Assembly: GCA_910577415.1 (NCBI GenBank)
Contig: CAJTLK010000001.1
Coordinates: forward strand, 1 to 56,979
Origin: an uncultured Oscillospiraceae bacterium
GTDB lineage: Bacteria; Bacillota; Clostridia; Oscillospirales; Oscillospiraceae
DNA length: 56,979 nt
Direction: 5' to 3'
Shown: positions 24,996 through 33,844 of the stretch, piece after piece
How positions within the stretch are numbered: the first letter of the stretch is position 1
Layout: each line of letters starts with the position of its first letter
Program-made: the position numbers and the translations under genes
The notes under the pieces: model-generated
Databases searched by the model: none
Seen by the model: the letters and a program-made list of their open reading frames with translations, nothing else
What the model was told of the DNA's origin: nothing

Positions 24996-25042
24996 TTTCA
25001 AAATGAAACAGTTTTAGAGAGGGATAACTTTCTAAATTGAAA
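24996..25042. promoter_or_regulatory. Two TTTC...GAAA palindromes (candidate operator)
   Basis: TTTCA-AAA-TGAAA at 24996-25008 and TTTC-TAAATT-GAAA at 25029-25042, with centres 33-34 bp apart (about three helical turns), in the 264-bp gap between the PrpR-like gene and the kinase gene. They could bind the Fis-type HTH of the regulator. Inference from position and symmetry. Confidence 0.45.
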
Positions 25043-25103
25043 AATGTTCTAAAATAAATCAAAAATGTAGGCGGCTTTTGTCGATTCTGCTGTGGAAACA
25101 CGG

Positions 25104-25109
25104 TACAAT
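25104..25109 (+). promoter_or_regulatory. -10 element for the catabolic operon
   Basis: TACAAT 50 bp before the kinase start. No good -35 hexamer lies 16-18 bp upstream, and I see no TGGCAC-N5-TTGC sigma-54 element, which fits an activated sigma-A promoter. Confidence 0.35.
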
Positions 25110-25159
25110 AAGTTCAAACAAAACCACTTTCCCATGCAGCTCGGAAAGGAGAGGCCCCC

Positions 25160-26464
25160 ATGGCCCAATTGTTGATCATCGCAGACGACTTCACCGGCGC
25201 CCTGGATACCGCGGTCCAGTTCGCCGCCTACGGGGAAGACATACGGGTCCTCACCGGGCCGGACGCCGACCTGACCGTGGCCAGGGACTGCCGGGTGCTG
25301 GTGGTGGACGCCGAGACCCGTCACCTGCCGCCTCAGGGAGCCTATCGCTCGGTGGCGCGTATCGTGGAGCAGGCTGTGGCGCTGTCCATTCCCTACATTT
25401 ATAAAAAGACGGATTCCGCCCTTCGGGGCAATATCGGCGCCGAGCTGACCGCCCTTCTGGACGTCAGTGGCCGACGGCAGCTCCCCTTTCTGCCCGCCTT
25501 TCCCCAGATCGGACGGATCACCCGGGGAGGGGTACAGTATATCGGCGGCACCCCTGTGGCCAACAGCGTTTTTGGCCAGGATCCCTTCGAGCCGGTGCAG
25601 CACTCTACGGTGGCAAGCCTGATCGCCGCCCAGAGCCGGGTCCCTGTCCACAACTGCTCCCTTTCCGCCGGGGACGACCCTCTCCCGGATGAGGAGGGGA
25701 TCACGGTCTTTGACGCTGTCACCACCGGGGACCTGGAGCGGATCGGACGGCGTTTGCTGGAGCGGGGGCGGCTTCATATCATGGCCGGGTGTGCGGGCTT
25801 CGGCGCTGTGCTCCCCGAGCTGCTGGGGCTGACCGGACACCGCAGCGCAGACCTCCCCCGGCTGGACCCCCGGCTCCTGGTGATCTGCGGCAGCGTCAAC
25901 CCCATCACCATTGCCCAGCTGGACCGGGCGGAGACGGAGGGCTTCCTCCGGGTACGGCTGACGCCGGAGCAAAAGCTGGACACCGATTACTGGCTCACCC
26001 CCCAAGGCTCCGCTGAGTTTGACGTTATGGGCAAACTTCTGGAGAAATATCCCTACCGCATCATTGAGACCAACGACGCCGGGGGCAACCGGCCCACCGC
26101 CGAGTACGCCGCCGCCAAAGGGATGACCATGGACGATGTACGGCTGGGTATTGCCCAGTCGGTGGGGTATATGGTCAGTCGGCTATTTCCCTCCCCTGCC
26201 CTGGGTACCCTCCTCGTCACGGGAGGAGACACGCTCCTGCAATGTATGGACTACATGGGGGTGCATGAGCTTCAACCCCTCTGCGAGCTGGAGCCGGGGG
26301 TGGTGCTTTCCCGGTTCACCTATCAGGGGTTCACCCGCTATATCATTTCCAAATCCGGCGGCTTCGGCGAGGCCGGGCTGATCCCCTCCCTTGCCGCCAA
26401 GCTGGCCCGGACCCAGGAAAGGGAAACACTGAAGGAGGTATATTCCTATGCTGAAAGCCTATGA
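25160..26464 (+). CDS. Four-carbon acid sugar kinase family protein (OtnK/DtnK type)
   Basis: A 434-residue DUF1537-family kinase. The N-terminal domain begins LLIIADDFTGALDTAVQFA, containing the family ADDxTGA motif; YKKTDSALRGNIGAEL is the conserved substrate-side motif; the C-terminal nucleotide-binding domain contains GTLLVTGGDTLLQ. Family members phosphorylate threonate, erythronate or related acids at O-4. With the PdxA2-type enzyme downstream this fits acid to 4-phosphate to DHAP. AAAGGAG precedes the start. Its end overlaps the next gene by 17 bases. Confidence 0.87.
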   Translation: MAQLLIIADDFTGALDTAVQFAAYGEDIRVLTGPDADLTVARDCRVLVVDAETRHLPPQGAYRSVARIVEQAVALSIPYIYKKTDSALRGNIGAELTALLDVSGRRQLPFLPAFPQIGRITRGGVQYIGGTPVANSVFGQDPFEPVQHSTVASLIAAQSRVPVHNCSLSAGDDPLPDEEGITVFDAVTTGDLERIGRRLLERGRLHIMAGCAGFGAVLPELLGLTGHRSADLPRLDPRLLVICGSVNPITIAQLDRAETEGFLRVRLTPEQKLDTDYWLTPQGSAEFDVMGKLLEKYPYRIIETNDAGGNRPTAEYAAAKGMTMDDVRLGIAQSVGYMVSRLFPSPALGTLLVTGGDTLLQCMDYMGVHELQPLCELEPGVVLSRFTYQGFTRYIISKSGGFGEAGLIPSLAAKLARTQERETLKEVYSYAESL

Positions 26465-27611
26465 GCTGAAAATGCCGCAGGCGGTCTACGGCGGCGAGGA
26501 CGCCATTGGCCGCCTTACCGATATTCTCCGCCGTGCCGGGGCCGGGCGGGTGGCTCTCTTTACAGACCGGGGCATCGAGGGCGCCGGTCTGCTTGCCCTC
26601 GTTCAGGAGGCGGTGGAGGCCGCCGGGGCGGAATATTATGTGCTCCGGGACCTGCCCGCCGAACCCACCTACAGTCAGGTGCAGGCCCTCATCGACAGCT
26701 TTAAGGCCGGGGGAGCCGACATGATCGTGGCCTGTGGGGGAGGCAGCGTCCTGGACGCTGCCAAGCTGGCCAGTGTGCTCGTCACCGACGCCTACGGCGT
26801 TAAGGAGCTGCTGGACGACCCCGCCCGGGCGAAAAAATGCGTTCCCACGGTCCTTATCCCCACCACAGCGGGCACCGGAGCGGAGGTGACGCCCAATGCC
26901 ATTGTGGCCGTCCCGGAGCGGGAGCTGAAGGTGGGCATCGTCAACCCGAACATGGTAGCCGACCATGTGATCCTGGACGCGCGGCTTATCAAGGGACTTC
27001 CCCGCTCCCTGGCCGCCGCCACCGGAGTAGACGCGCTGGCCCACTGCATCGAGTGCTTTACCGGGAACAAGGCCAATCCCTTCAGCGACCTCTACGCGCT
27101 GGAAGGGTTGGACCTCATTCTGAACAACATCGAACGGGCCTGTGACGACCCCGACGCCATGGAGGAGAAAAATCGGATGCAGATCGCCGCCTACTACGGC
27201 GGGCTGGCCATTACCGCCTCCGGCACCACCGCCGTCCACGCCTTGAGCTACCCCTTGGGGGGCAAGTACCACATTGCCCACGGCGTCTCCAACGCCATCC
27301 TTTTGGCCCCGGTGATGCGCTTTAACGCCCCCGCCTGCCGGGAGCGGCTGGCCGTCGTCTATGACCGGTGCTGCCATGACCCGGAGAAGACCTGCCGCAC
27401 GCCGGAGGAGAAGTCCGGTTGGGTCCTTCGCCGTCTGGAGGGGATCGTCGCCCACCTGAACATTCCCACCAGCCTGAAAGAATTCAACGTCCCCGCCGGG
27501 GACCTGGAGGGACTTGTAGAGGCGGGCATGCAGGTGCAGCGGCTGCTGGTCAACAACCCCCGTATCGTCACGGCGGACGACGCCAGAGCCATCTATCAAC
27601 AGGTGCTGTGA
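26448..27611 (+). CDS. Iron-containing alcohol dehydrogenase
   Basis: A 387-residue group III alcohol dehydrogenase. NAD-binding part with GGGSVLDAAKL and the PTTAGTGAEVT motif; metal ligands are expected in GVDALAHCIECF and in HALSYPLGGKYHIAHG. The family oxidises or reduces many primary alcohols, lactaldehyde, glycerol and hydroxy-acids; the substrate cannot be read from sequence. The start lies inside the end of the kinase gene, with AAGGAGG, so the two are coupled. Confidence 0.9.
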   Translation: MLKAYELKMPQAVYGGEDAIGRLTDILRRAGAGRVALFTDRGIEGAGLLALVQEAVEAAGAEYYVLRDLPAEPTYSQVQALIDSFKAGGADMIVACGGGSVLDAAKLASVLVTDAYGVKELLDDPARAKKCVPTVLIPTTAGTGAEVTPNAIVAVPERELKVGIVNPNMVADHVILDARLIKGLPRSLAAATGVDALAHCIECFTGNKANPFSDLYALEGLDLILNNIERACDDPDAMEEKNRMQIAAYYGGLAITASGTTAVHALSYPLGGKYHIAHGVSNAILLAPVMRFNAPACRERLAVVYDRCCHDPEKTCRTPEEKSGWVLRRLEGIVAHLNIPTSLKEFNVPAGDLEGLVEAGMQVQRLLVNNPRIVTADDARAIYQQVL

Positions 27612-27624
27612 AAGGAGGCTCCCT

Positions 27625-28533
27625 ATGGAACTGTCACAGATCAAAGGTATCATCCCGCCCATCCTCACCCCCATGCGCCCGGACGAGAGCCTGGACCTGG
27701 AGGCCTTGGGCGCTGAGGTCGAGCGGCTTTTGGCCGCGGGGGTCCACGGCATTTTTCCTCTGGGCACCAACGGCGAGGGCTATATCCTCAGCTGGAGCGA
27801 AAAGCTTCAAGTGCTGGAGACCGTTATCCACCAGGCAAAGGGACGGGTGCCGGTCTACGCGGGCACCGGCTGTATCTCCACCGCCGAGACCATCCGCCTG
27901 AGCCGGGAGGCCCAGGCCTTGGGGGCGGACGCGCTGTCCATCATTACCCCCAGCTTTGCCCTGGCCTCCCAGCAGGAGCTGTATGACCACTATGCGGCGG
28001 TGGCCCAAAGCGTGGACATTCCTATCGTTCTCTACAACATCCCCGCCCGTACCGGAAACAAGCTGCTGCCGGAGACGGTGGCCCGGCTGGCAAAGGACAT
28101 CGACCTCATCGCCGCCGCAAAGGACTCCAGCGGCGACTGGGACAATCTGCAAGCCTATATCACCCTCACCCAAGACCTGGGCAAGGACTTCCGGGTCCTT
28201 TCGGGCAACGACTCCCTGATCCTGAAGTGCCTGAAGGCCGGAGGCGCGGGGGGCATCGCAGGTTGCGCCAACGTCTATCCCCATACCATGGTCTCCATTT
28301 ATGAGCGTTTTCAGGCCGGGGACCTGGAGGGCGCTCAGACCGCGCAGGACTCCATTGCAAGCTTCCGGGCGGTGTTTCAATACGGCAATGCCAACACGGT
28401 GGTCAAAAAGGCCGCCGCCCTGCTGGGCGCCCCGGTGGGAGAGTGCCGCCGGCCCTTCTGCCGGCTCAGCGGGGAGGGGATGGAGGCACTGCGGAAGGTC
28501 CTGGCGGAAAATGCCGCCAGGGGGATGGATTGA
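27625..28533 (+). CDS. Dihydrodipicolinate synthase / N-acetylneuraminate lyase family aldolase
   Basis: A 302-residue class I aldolase of the DapA/NanA superfamily (TIM barrel). Schiff-base Lys in IAAAKDSSGDW, the catalytic Tyr in VLYNIPARTG, and the pyruvate-carboxylate loop as GTNGEG instead of GTTGE. Such enzymes cleave or condense 2-keto acids with pyruvate. The operon setting with a sugar-acid kinase, isomerase and TRAP importer argues for a catabolic 2-keto-3-deoxy-acid aldolase rather than lysine synthesis. AAAGGAGG upstream. Confidence 0.87.
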   Translation: MELSQIKGIIPPILTPMRPDESLDLEALGAEVERLLAAGVHGIFPLGTNGEGYILSWSEKLQVLETVIHQAKGRVPVYAGTGCISTAETIRLSREAQALGADALSIITPSFALASQQELYDHYAAVAQSVDIPIVLYNIPARTGNKLLPETVARLAKDIDLIAAAKDSSGDWDNLQAYITLTQDLGKDFRVLSGNDSLILKCLKAGGAGGIAGCANVYPHTMVSIYERFQAGDLEGAQTAQDSIASFRAVFQYGNANTVVKKAAALLGAPVGECRRPFCRLSGEGMEALRKVLAENAARGMD

Positions 28534-28547
28534 CAGGAGGAGAAGAC

Positions 28548-29627
28548 ATGAAAAGACCCATTTTAGGCATCACCATGGGAGACCCCTTTGGCAACGGCCC
28601 GGAGATCACGGTCCGGGCTCTGGCCGACAAAAGTGTTTATGACCGCTGCCGTCCGTTGGTGGTGGGCGACGCCGCCAGTATGGCCTATGCCCTCCGGGTG
28701 GCGGAAAAGGTATCCGGCATCCGCCTGGAGCTTCACCCGGTGAAGACGGTGGCCGAGGCCCGGTTCGAGTACGGGACCATCGACCTGCTGGACATGGGCC
28801 TGGTGGAGCCGGGAAATATCCCGGACACCGCCGGTCAGGACCAACCCCAGCCCTTCGGGGTGGGAGCATGCGCGCTGGGAGGAGAGGCGTCCTTCCGGTA
28901 TGTGGAAAAGGTCATTCAACTGGCCCTGGCCGGGGAGGTGGACGCCACTGTTACCAACGCCCTGTCCAAGGAGGCCATCAACATGGCCGGACATCATTTT
29001 TCCGGCCACACGGAAATTTACGCCCATTACACCAAGACCGACAAATATACCATGATGCTGGCCCACGAAGAGCTGCGGGTGGTCCATGTCTCCACCCATG
29101 TCTCCCTGCGGGAGGCTACCGAGCGGGTGAAGAAGGAGCGGGTGCTGGAGTGTATCCGCATCGCCAACGAGGGCTGTAAGGCCCTGGGCATTGAGCGGCC
29201 CAAGATCGGCGTGGCCGGACTTAACCCCCACTGCGGAGAGGGCGGCATGTTTGGCCGGGAGGAGATCGAGGAGATCCAGCCCGCCATCGACCAGGCCATT
29301 TCCGAGGGTATTTACATTCCCGAGGGCAAGCCCACCCCGCCCGATACAGTCTTTTCCAAGGCGCTGGGCGGATGGTATGATATCGTGGTGGTCATGTACC
29401 ATGACCAGGGTCACATCCCTCTGAAGGTCAAGGGCTTTGTCTACAACAGGGCCGAGGGACGCTGGGATGCCGTGGCCGGGATCAATGTCACCCTGGGCCT
29501 GCCCATTATCCGTGCCAGTGTGGATCACGGCACCGGCTTCGGACATGCCGGTAGCGGCCACGCCAACGAGCTGAGCCTTGTCAACGCCATAGACTACGCC
29601 ATCCGTCTGGCGCTGGCCAAGGCCTGA
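28548..29627 (+). CDS. pdxA2: PdxA2-type 4-phospho-acid dehydrogenase
   Basis: A 359-residue PdxA-family NAD-dependent dehydrogenase/decarboxylase. Begins KRPILGITMGDPFGNGPEI; metal-binding His regions are AGHHFSGHTE and MYHDQGHIPLK; the end DHGTGFGHAGSGHANELS is diagnostic. The PdxA2 branch oxidises and decarboxylates 4-phospho-threonate or -erythronate to DHAP. The neighbouring kinase supports this role over vitamin B6 synthesis. ATG at 28548 with AGGAGGAG; a longer upstream frame overlaps the aldolase and was not used. Confidence 0.88.
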   Translation: MKRPILGITMGDPFGNGPEITVRALADKSVYDRCRPLVVGDAASMAYALRVAEKVSGIRLELHPVKTVAEARFEYGTIDLLDMGLVEPGNIPDTAGQDQPQPFGVGACALGGEASFRYVEKVIQLALAGEVDATVTNALSKEAINMAGHHFSGHTEIYAHYTKTDKYTMMLAHEELRVVHVSTHVSLREATERVKKERVLECIRIANEGCKALGIERPKIGVAGLNPHCGEGGMFGREEIEEIQPAIDQAISEGIYIPEGKPTPPDTVFSKALGGWYDIVVVMYHDQGHIPLKVKGFVYNRAEGRWDAVAGINVTLGLPIIRASVDHGTGFGHAGSGHANELSLVNAIDYAIRLALAKA

Positions 29628-29737
29628 CACAGTACGCCTTTACGGAAAACGACCAGGAGGAGAAAGGAGGAGGGGCGGAAAAGCATATCGAAACAGCCCG
29701 CGAGAAATACTATACGATCACTAAGGAGGAACGACAA

Positions 29738-30808
29738 ATGAAGAAAAAGCTCTCTTTGCTGCTGGCGTTGACGCTGGTCCTTGGCGGATGCAGCAGTCAG
29801 AAAGCGCCCGTCAGCCAGCCTCCCGCCCCGTCCGGCGACCCGGCGGTGCAGGCGTCTACCCCCGCGGCCCAGGAGCCGGTGGACCTGGTCTTTGCCACCA
29901 TGGATGTGGGTACCGCCATCTATACCTACTCCTCGGCCATCGCCAACCTGCTGTCCGACTATCTGCCCGCGGGCTCTACCGTTGACCTGCCCACCACCTC
30001 CCCCGGCGGCCTGGGCGCGGCCTATCTGACGGCTGACGGCAAGAGCGACCTTATCATCCTTAACGACGTAGGAGCCCTGGAGTCTCTGCGCAGCGGCGTG
30101 CTGGGCCAGCCCGCCATTGGAGAGGGCAAGGTCTGCGGCCTGGTGGGCAGCCTGGATATGCCCCACGTAGACGTGCTGGTGCGCAACGACTTTATCAGCA
30201 AGACCGGCTGCGAGTCCATGGAGGACCTGGTGGCGAAGAAGATCCCCGCCGACTTTGTCATCAAGCAGGCGGGCACCATGGGCGAGCTGGCCTTTGTCCA
30301 GCTGGTGGACGCCCTGGGCACCACCGAGGAGGAGATGCTGGGCTGGGGCTGCACCATTACCCGCACCAGCACCGGCAATATCAAGACCGCCATGCAGGAC
30401 GGCACAGCAGACATCACTGTGGACCATCCCCCCGATAACCAGGCCAATACCGTTGAGCTGACCATGAACACCCCCTGCACCCTCTGGCCGCTGTCCGAGA
30501 ACGTGAGAGACTATATGGAGGGCAAGGGCTGGACCAAGACCGTCTGGGCCGCTGGGACCTCCGGCTTTACCGGCCACGACAAGGATATTGAGACCGTCAG
30601 CTCCAGCAACGTAGTGGTGTGCAGGGCCGACCTGGATGAGGAGACCGCCTACCAGATCACCAAGGCCATCTGTGAGAACAAAGAGGCCCTGGCCAACACC
30701 TCCAGCGCCCTGAAGGTCTTTGAGCCTGAGAACGCCTGGATCACCCTGAAGGACATTCTTCACCCCGGCGCCGTCCGCTACTACACCGAAATGGGTTATA
30801 TGAAATGA
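29738..30808 (+). CDS. TAXI-family TRAP transporter solute-binding lipoprotein
   Basis: A 356-residue extracellular binding protein with a lipoprotein signal (MKKKLSLLLALTLVLGGC; lipid-modified Cys at about 18) followed by a Ser/Pro/Ala linker. The mature part resembles the TAXI (NMT1-like) type: DLVFATMDVGTAIYTYSSA and the SPGGLGAAYLTADGKSDL segment. It captures an organic acid for the membrane subunit encoded next. AAGGAGG five to eight bases before the ATG. A strong hairpin separates it from the permease gene. Confidence 0.85.
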   Translation: MKKKLSLLLALTLVLGGCSSQKAPVSQPPAPSGDPAVQASTPAAQEPVDLVFATMDVGTAIYTYSSAIANLLSDYLPAGSTVDLPTTSPGGLGAAYLTADGKSDLIILNDVGALESLRSGVLGQPAIGEGKVCGLVGSLDMPHVDVLVRNDFISKTGCESMEDLVAKKIPADFVIKQAGTMGELAFVQLVDALGTTEEEMLGWGCTITRTSTGNIKTAMQDGTADITVDHPPDNQANTVELTMNTPCTLWPLSENVRDYMEGKGWTKTVWAAGTSGFTGHDKDIETVSSSNVVVCRADLDEETAYQITKAICENKEALANTSSALKVFEPENAWITLKDILHPGAVRYYTEMGYMK

Positions 30809-30872
30809 TCTGAAGTTAAGGGCCGCTCCCCGAGCTCCCGATCCCGGGAGCGTCGGGACGGACGCCTACGAT

Positions 30873-30908
30873 CCGGATCAGCCCCGGCATCCGCCGGGGC
30901 TGATCCGG
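30873..30908 (+). other. Sixteen-bp hairpin between binding protein and permease genes
   Basis: Perfect stem CCGGATCAGCCCCGGC (30873-30888) with 30893-30908 and an ATCC loop, no T run. Such hairpins protect the upstream message from 3' exonucleases and keep binding protein in excess over permease. Confidence 0.7.
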
Positions 30909-30930
30909 GCATATGGAAAGTGAGGCTCTT

Positions 30931-33021
30931 ATGAAATTAAAATCCACGGACATCCGAAAATACGCCACCATTGCCATTGCGGCGGCATGGCTCCTCTTTC
31001 AGAGCTATATCGCCCTTGTCAAGCCCTTCCACCCTACCCTTCAAGTACCCATCCACCTGATATTCGCCCTGGCTATCGTCTATCTTTATAACCCCATCTA
31101 CAAAAAGAGGGAAAGCCTGAAAAAGGTCGCCTGGCTGGATCTTATCGCCTTTGCCGGTATCGCGTTTCTGGCCTACTATTACATTCACGAGACCCTGCGG
31201 CTGCAAAACCGCATCCCCTATTTTTCTCCCCTCGCCACCATTGACGTCGTGGCCTTCTTTGTTTTGACGATTCTGTTGTTGGAGGCGGTGCGCCGCACCC
31301 TGGGATGGAATCTGCTGATATTTATCGGCGTTTTCCTGCTCTATGCCTGGTTGGGGCAGTATCTTCCCCGGGGCAGCGGGCTGCGCTCCACCGGTACCGA
31401 TCCCATGGAGTTTGTGGAGCTGATCTCCATGAGTTCCGGCGGTATCCTGGGCACCCCTCTGACGACTTCCGCCACATATTTGTTCTACTTCATTATTTTC
31501 GGCTCCCTCTTTTCCGCCTGCGGCGGCGGACAGCTGCTGATCGACATTGGCCTGAAGGTGGGAAAAGGCACCGGCGGCCCCGCCAAGGCGGCGGTGGTCA
31601 GCTCGGGACTGCTGGGGATGGTCAGCGGCGCGGCGGTGGCCAACGTGTCCACCACCGGCGTTATGACGATCCCCATGATGAAGAAGGTGGGCTATACGCC
31701 TGAGCAAGCCGGCGCCATTGAGGCGGTAGCCTCCACCGGGGGACAGATCATGCCTCCCATTATGGGCATCGGCGCGTTCATCATGGCGGAAATGCTGGGC
31801 GTATCCTACGGTACGGTAGCCACCGCTGCCATCATTCCTGCCGTGGCCTACTACTTTGCTATTTTCCTGGTGGTGGACTTCATTGCCCGGAAAAACTCCG
31901 CCGGTGTAGTCTCCGGCGGCTTCAACACCCAGCCCATTTTCCGGCGGCTCTATCTGCTGGTCCCGGCGGTGATCTTAGTCTACTTTATCGTCACCGGGGC
32001 CTCTCTGATGCGCTCCGCAGTGTGGGCCATCGCCGCCATTTTGATCATCAATGTACTCAACCCCAAACGGGCCAGCCTGAAGGAGCTGGGCCACAGCCTG
32101 ATGGTAGGCTGCAAGCAGGCGGCAGGCATTGCCATTCCCACTGCCGCGGTAGGTATCATCATCGGCATCGTCATCCAGTCGGGACTGGCTACCAAGCTGT
32201 CTACTCTGATGATCCGCTTGGGCGGAGACCGGCTGATCTTAGCCCTGCTGCTGACCATGGTGGGATGTATGCTGCTGGGTATGGCCCTGCCCACCGTGGC
32301 CGCCTATATGATCGCCAACATCCTTTTTGTTCCCACACTGACCAAGCTGGGGGTAGCCAGCCTGCCCGCCAATATGTTCGTGTTTTATTTTGGCATTTTT
32401 GCCCAGATCACTCCGCCGGTATGCCTGGCCTCCTTCACTGCCGCCGGGATCGCGGGGGGCGACTCCTGGAAGACCGGCTGGGCCGGCTTCCGCTACTCTA
32501 TCGTGGCCTTCCTCACCGCCTTCGCCTTTGTCTATGAGCCGTCCCTTCTGCTTATGGGTACCCCTGCCCAGATCGTCCAGTCCGCGGCGGTGCTCTTTAT
32601 CGGCACCTTCTTCCTGGCTGCGGGTATCGAGGGCTATGTGGGCAGGCCGGTGGAGGCCCTGCCCCTGCGGATTGCCCTGACGGCTGCGGGCATTCTCATT
32701 ATCACCCCGGAGAGCATTTCCAGCGCCATCGGCTACGCCCTGGGAATCTCCGTCATCCTCCTTGTCAACCTCCGGGGACTCAAAAGCTGTGAAGACAGCG
32801 GAAAGAGAAAGGCCGTCACCCTGCGTCTGGCCCTGCTGGCCGTGGCCGGAGGGCTGGTCATTGTGCCGGAAAACATCACCACCTTTATCGGCTTGGCCGT
32901 TCTGGCCGCCGCCATTCTCCAAGCCTTCCTTGTCGGGCGTAAGAATAAGCCGGTGGACGCCGTGGTGGTGGAGGCCGCCGAGGTGATGCAGGTGGACCTG
33001 GTGGATGTGGAGGAGGATTGA
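30931..33021 (+). CDS. TRAP transporter fused permease (4TM+12TM)
   Basis: A roughly 696-residue fusion of the small (DctQ-like) and large (DctM-like) TRAP subunits, the normal form for TAXI systems. Many hydrophobic helices; conserved DctM stretches include GLLGMVSGAAVANVSTTG, STGGQIMPPIMGIGAFIMAE and MALPTVAAYMIAN. The C-terminal DUF3394-like helices and an acidic tail end the protein. Start ATG 30931 is preferred over 30913 because a GTGAGG site precedes it and 30913 abuts the hairpin. Works with the lipoprotein upstream, driven by a cation gradient. Confidence 0.88.
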   Translation: MKLKSTDIRKYATIAIAAAWLLFQSYIALVKPFHPTLQVPIHLIFALAIVYLYNPIYKKRESLKKVAWLDLIAFAGIAFLAYYYIHETLRLQNRIPYFSPLATIDVVAFFVLTILLLEAVRRTLGWNLLIFIGVFLLYAWLGQYLPRGSGLRSTGTDPMEFVELISMSSGGILGTPLTTSATYLFYFIIFGSLFSACGGGQLLIDIGLKVGKGTGGPAKAAVVSSGLLGMVSGAAVANVSTTGVMTIPMMKKVGYTPEQAGAIEAVASTGGQIMPPIMGIGAFIMAEMLGVSYGTVATAAIIPAVAYYFAIFLVVDFIARKNSAGVVSGGFNTQPIFRRLYLLVPAVILVYFIVTGASLMRSAVWAIAAILIINVLNPKRASLKELGHSLMVGCKQAAGIAIPTAAVGIIIGIVIQSGLATKLSTLMIRLGGDRLILALLLTMVGCMLLGMALPTVAAYMIANILFVPTLTKLGVASLPANMFVFYFGIFAQITPPVCLASFTAAGIAGGDSWKTGWAGFRYSIVAFLTAFAFVYEPSLLLMGTPAQIVQSAAVLFIGTFFLAAGIEGYVGRPVEALPLRIALTAAGILIITPESISSAIGYALGISVILLVNLRGLKSCEDSGKRKAVTLRLALLAVAGGLVIVPENITTFIGLAVLAAAILQAFLVGRKNKPVDAVVVEAAEVMQVDLVDVEED

Positions 33022-33024
33022 GCC

Positions 33025-33825
33025 ATGGCCCTTTCACAGTGGGGCGTATGCACCAATTTTCTGGGCAATGACGCCTACTCCCTTCACACGGACGCCTTTT
33101 CCGCTTTGGCGGAGCGCTTTTCCTACATCGAGCTGCCCGCCATGACCGTGGCGGAGCTTGGCAAGACGGAGTTTTCCGCGCTGACCGCCGCCGCTGCCGC
33201 TTGTTCTGCCGGGTTCCCGGTAATGACCAACTTCTTTTCCGCCCAATTTCCCCTCCTTTCTCCCGGCCTGGACCGGGGGGCGTTGACGGCCTATCTGGAA
33301 AGGCTCCTGCCCCGCTGTGAGGCCCTGGGCTGCAAGGCTCTGGTGCTGGGCAGCGGAAAGGCCCGCAGCCTTCAGAGCGGCCAGAGTCGGGAGGACGGGT
33401 ACCGCGTGCTCGCCCAGCTTTTGAACAAGACCGTTTTGCCCCTGTGCCAAAAGTACGGCGTGAGCATTATTATCGAGCCGCTCAATCCTAAGCTCACTGA
33501 CTTTATGCTGGACCTTTGGGAGGGGCGGGAGCTGGCCCGGCGCTGCGAGGGAGAGGTGAGCCTTTTGGCCGACTCCCTCCACCTGATGTCCCACCCGGAG
33601 ATCGAGCGGGAGCTGGAGGAGAACCGCCAGTGGATCACCCACGTACATCTTTCCGAGGCTGACCGCGCCGCTCCCGGCAAGCCCCTCTCGCCCCAAATGG
33701 CCCGGTTCCTCAACGCCCTGCGGGCCGTCGGCTATGAAGGCCCCGCCAGCTTTGAATGCCATATGGAAGACCCCAGCGTTATGGAGGCGGCCAGGGAGGC
33801 CGTCGCCGAGGCGCTGGGAGCATAG
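33025..33825 (+). CDS. Sugar phosphate isomerase/epimerase-like TIM barrel
   Basis: A 266-residue AP-endonuclease-2/xylose-isomerase-like barrel. Visible metal-site regions: SIIIEPLNPK (Glu), SLLADSLHLMSHP (Asp, His), THVHLSEADR (His) and the final SFECHME (Glu). Members isomerise or epimerise sugars and sugar acids. Starts three bases after the permease stop with GGAGGA upstream, so it is part of the same operon. Confidence 0.8.
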   Translation: MALSQWGVCTNFLGNDAYSLHTDAFSALAERFSYIELPAMTVAELGKTEFSALTAAAAACSAGFPVMTNFFSAQFPLLSPGLDRGALTAYLERLLPRCEALGCKALVLGSGKARSLQSGQSREDGYRVLAQLLNKTVLPLCQKYGVSIIIEPLNPKLTDFMLDLWEGRELARRCEGEVSLLADSLHLMSHPEIERELEENRQWITHVHLSEADRAAPGKPLSPQMARFLNALRAVGYEGPASFECHMEDPSVMEAAREAVAEALGA

Positions 33826-33844
33826 ATCAAGGGAGGTAAATACC

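Noticed and set aside
24896..25159. Possible sigma-54 promoter for the catabolic operon
   Set aside because: No GG-N10-GC core with TGGCAC/TTGCA flanks; the nearby regulator also lacks GAFTGA.
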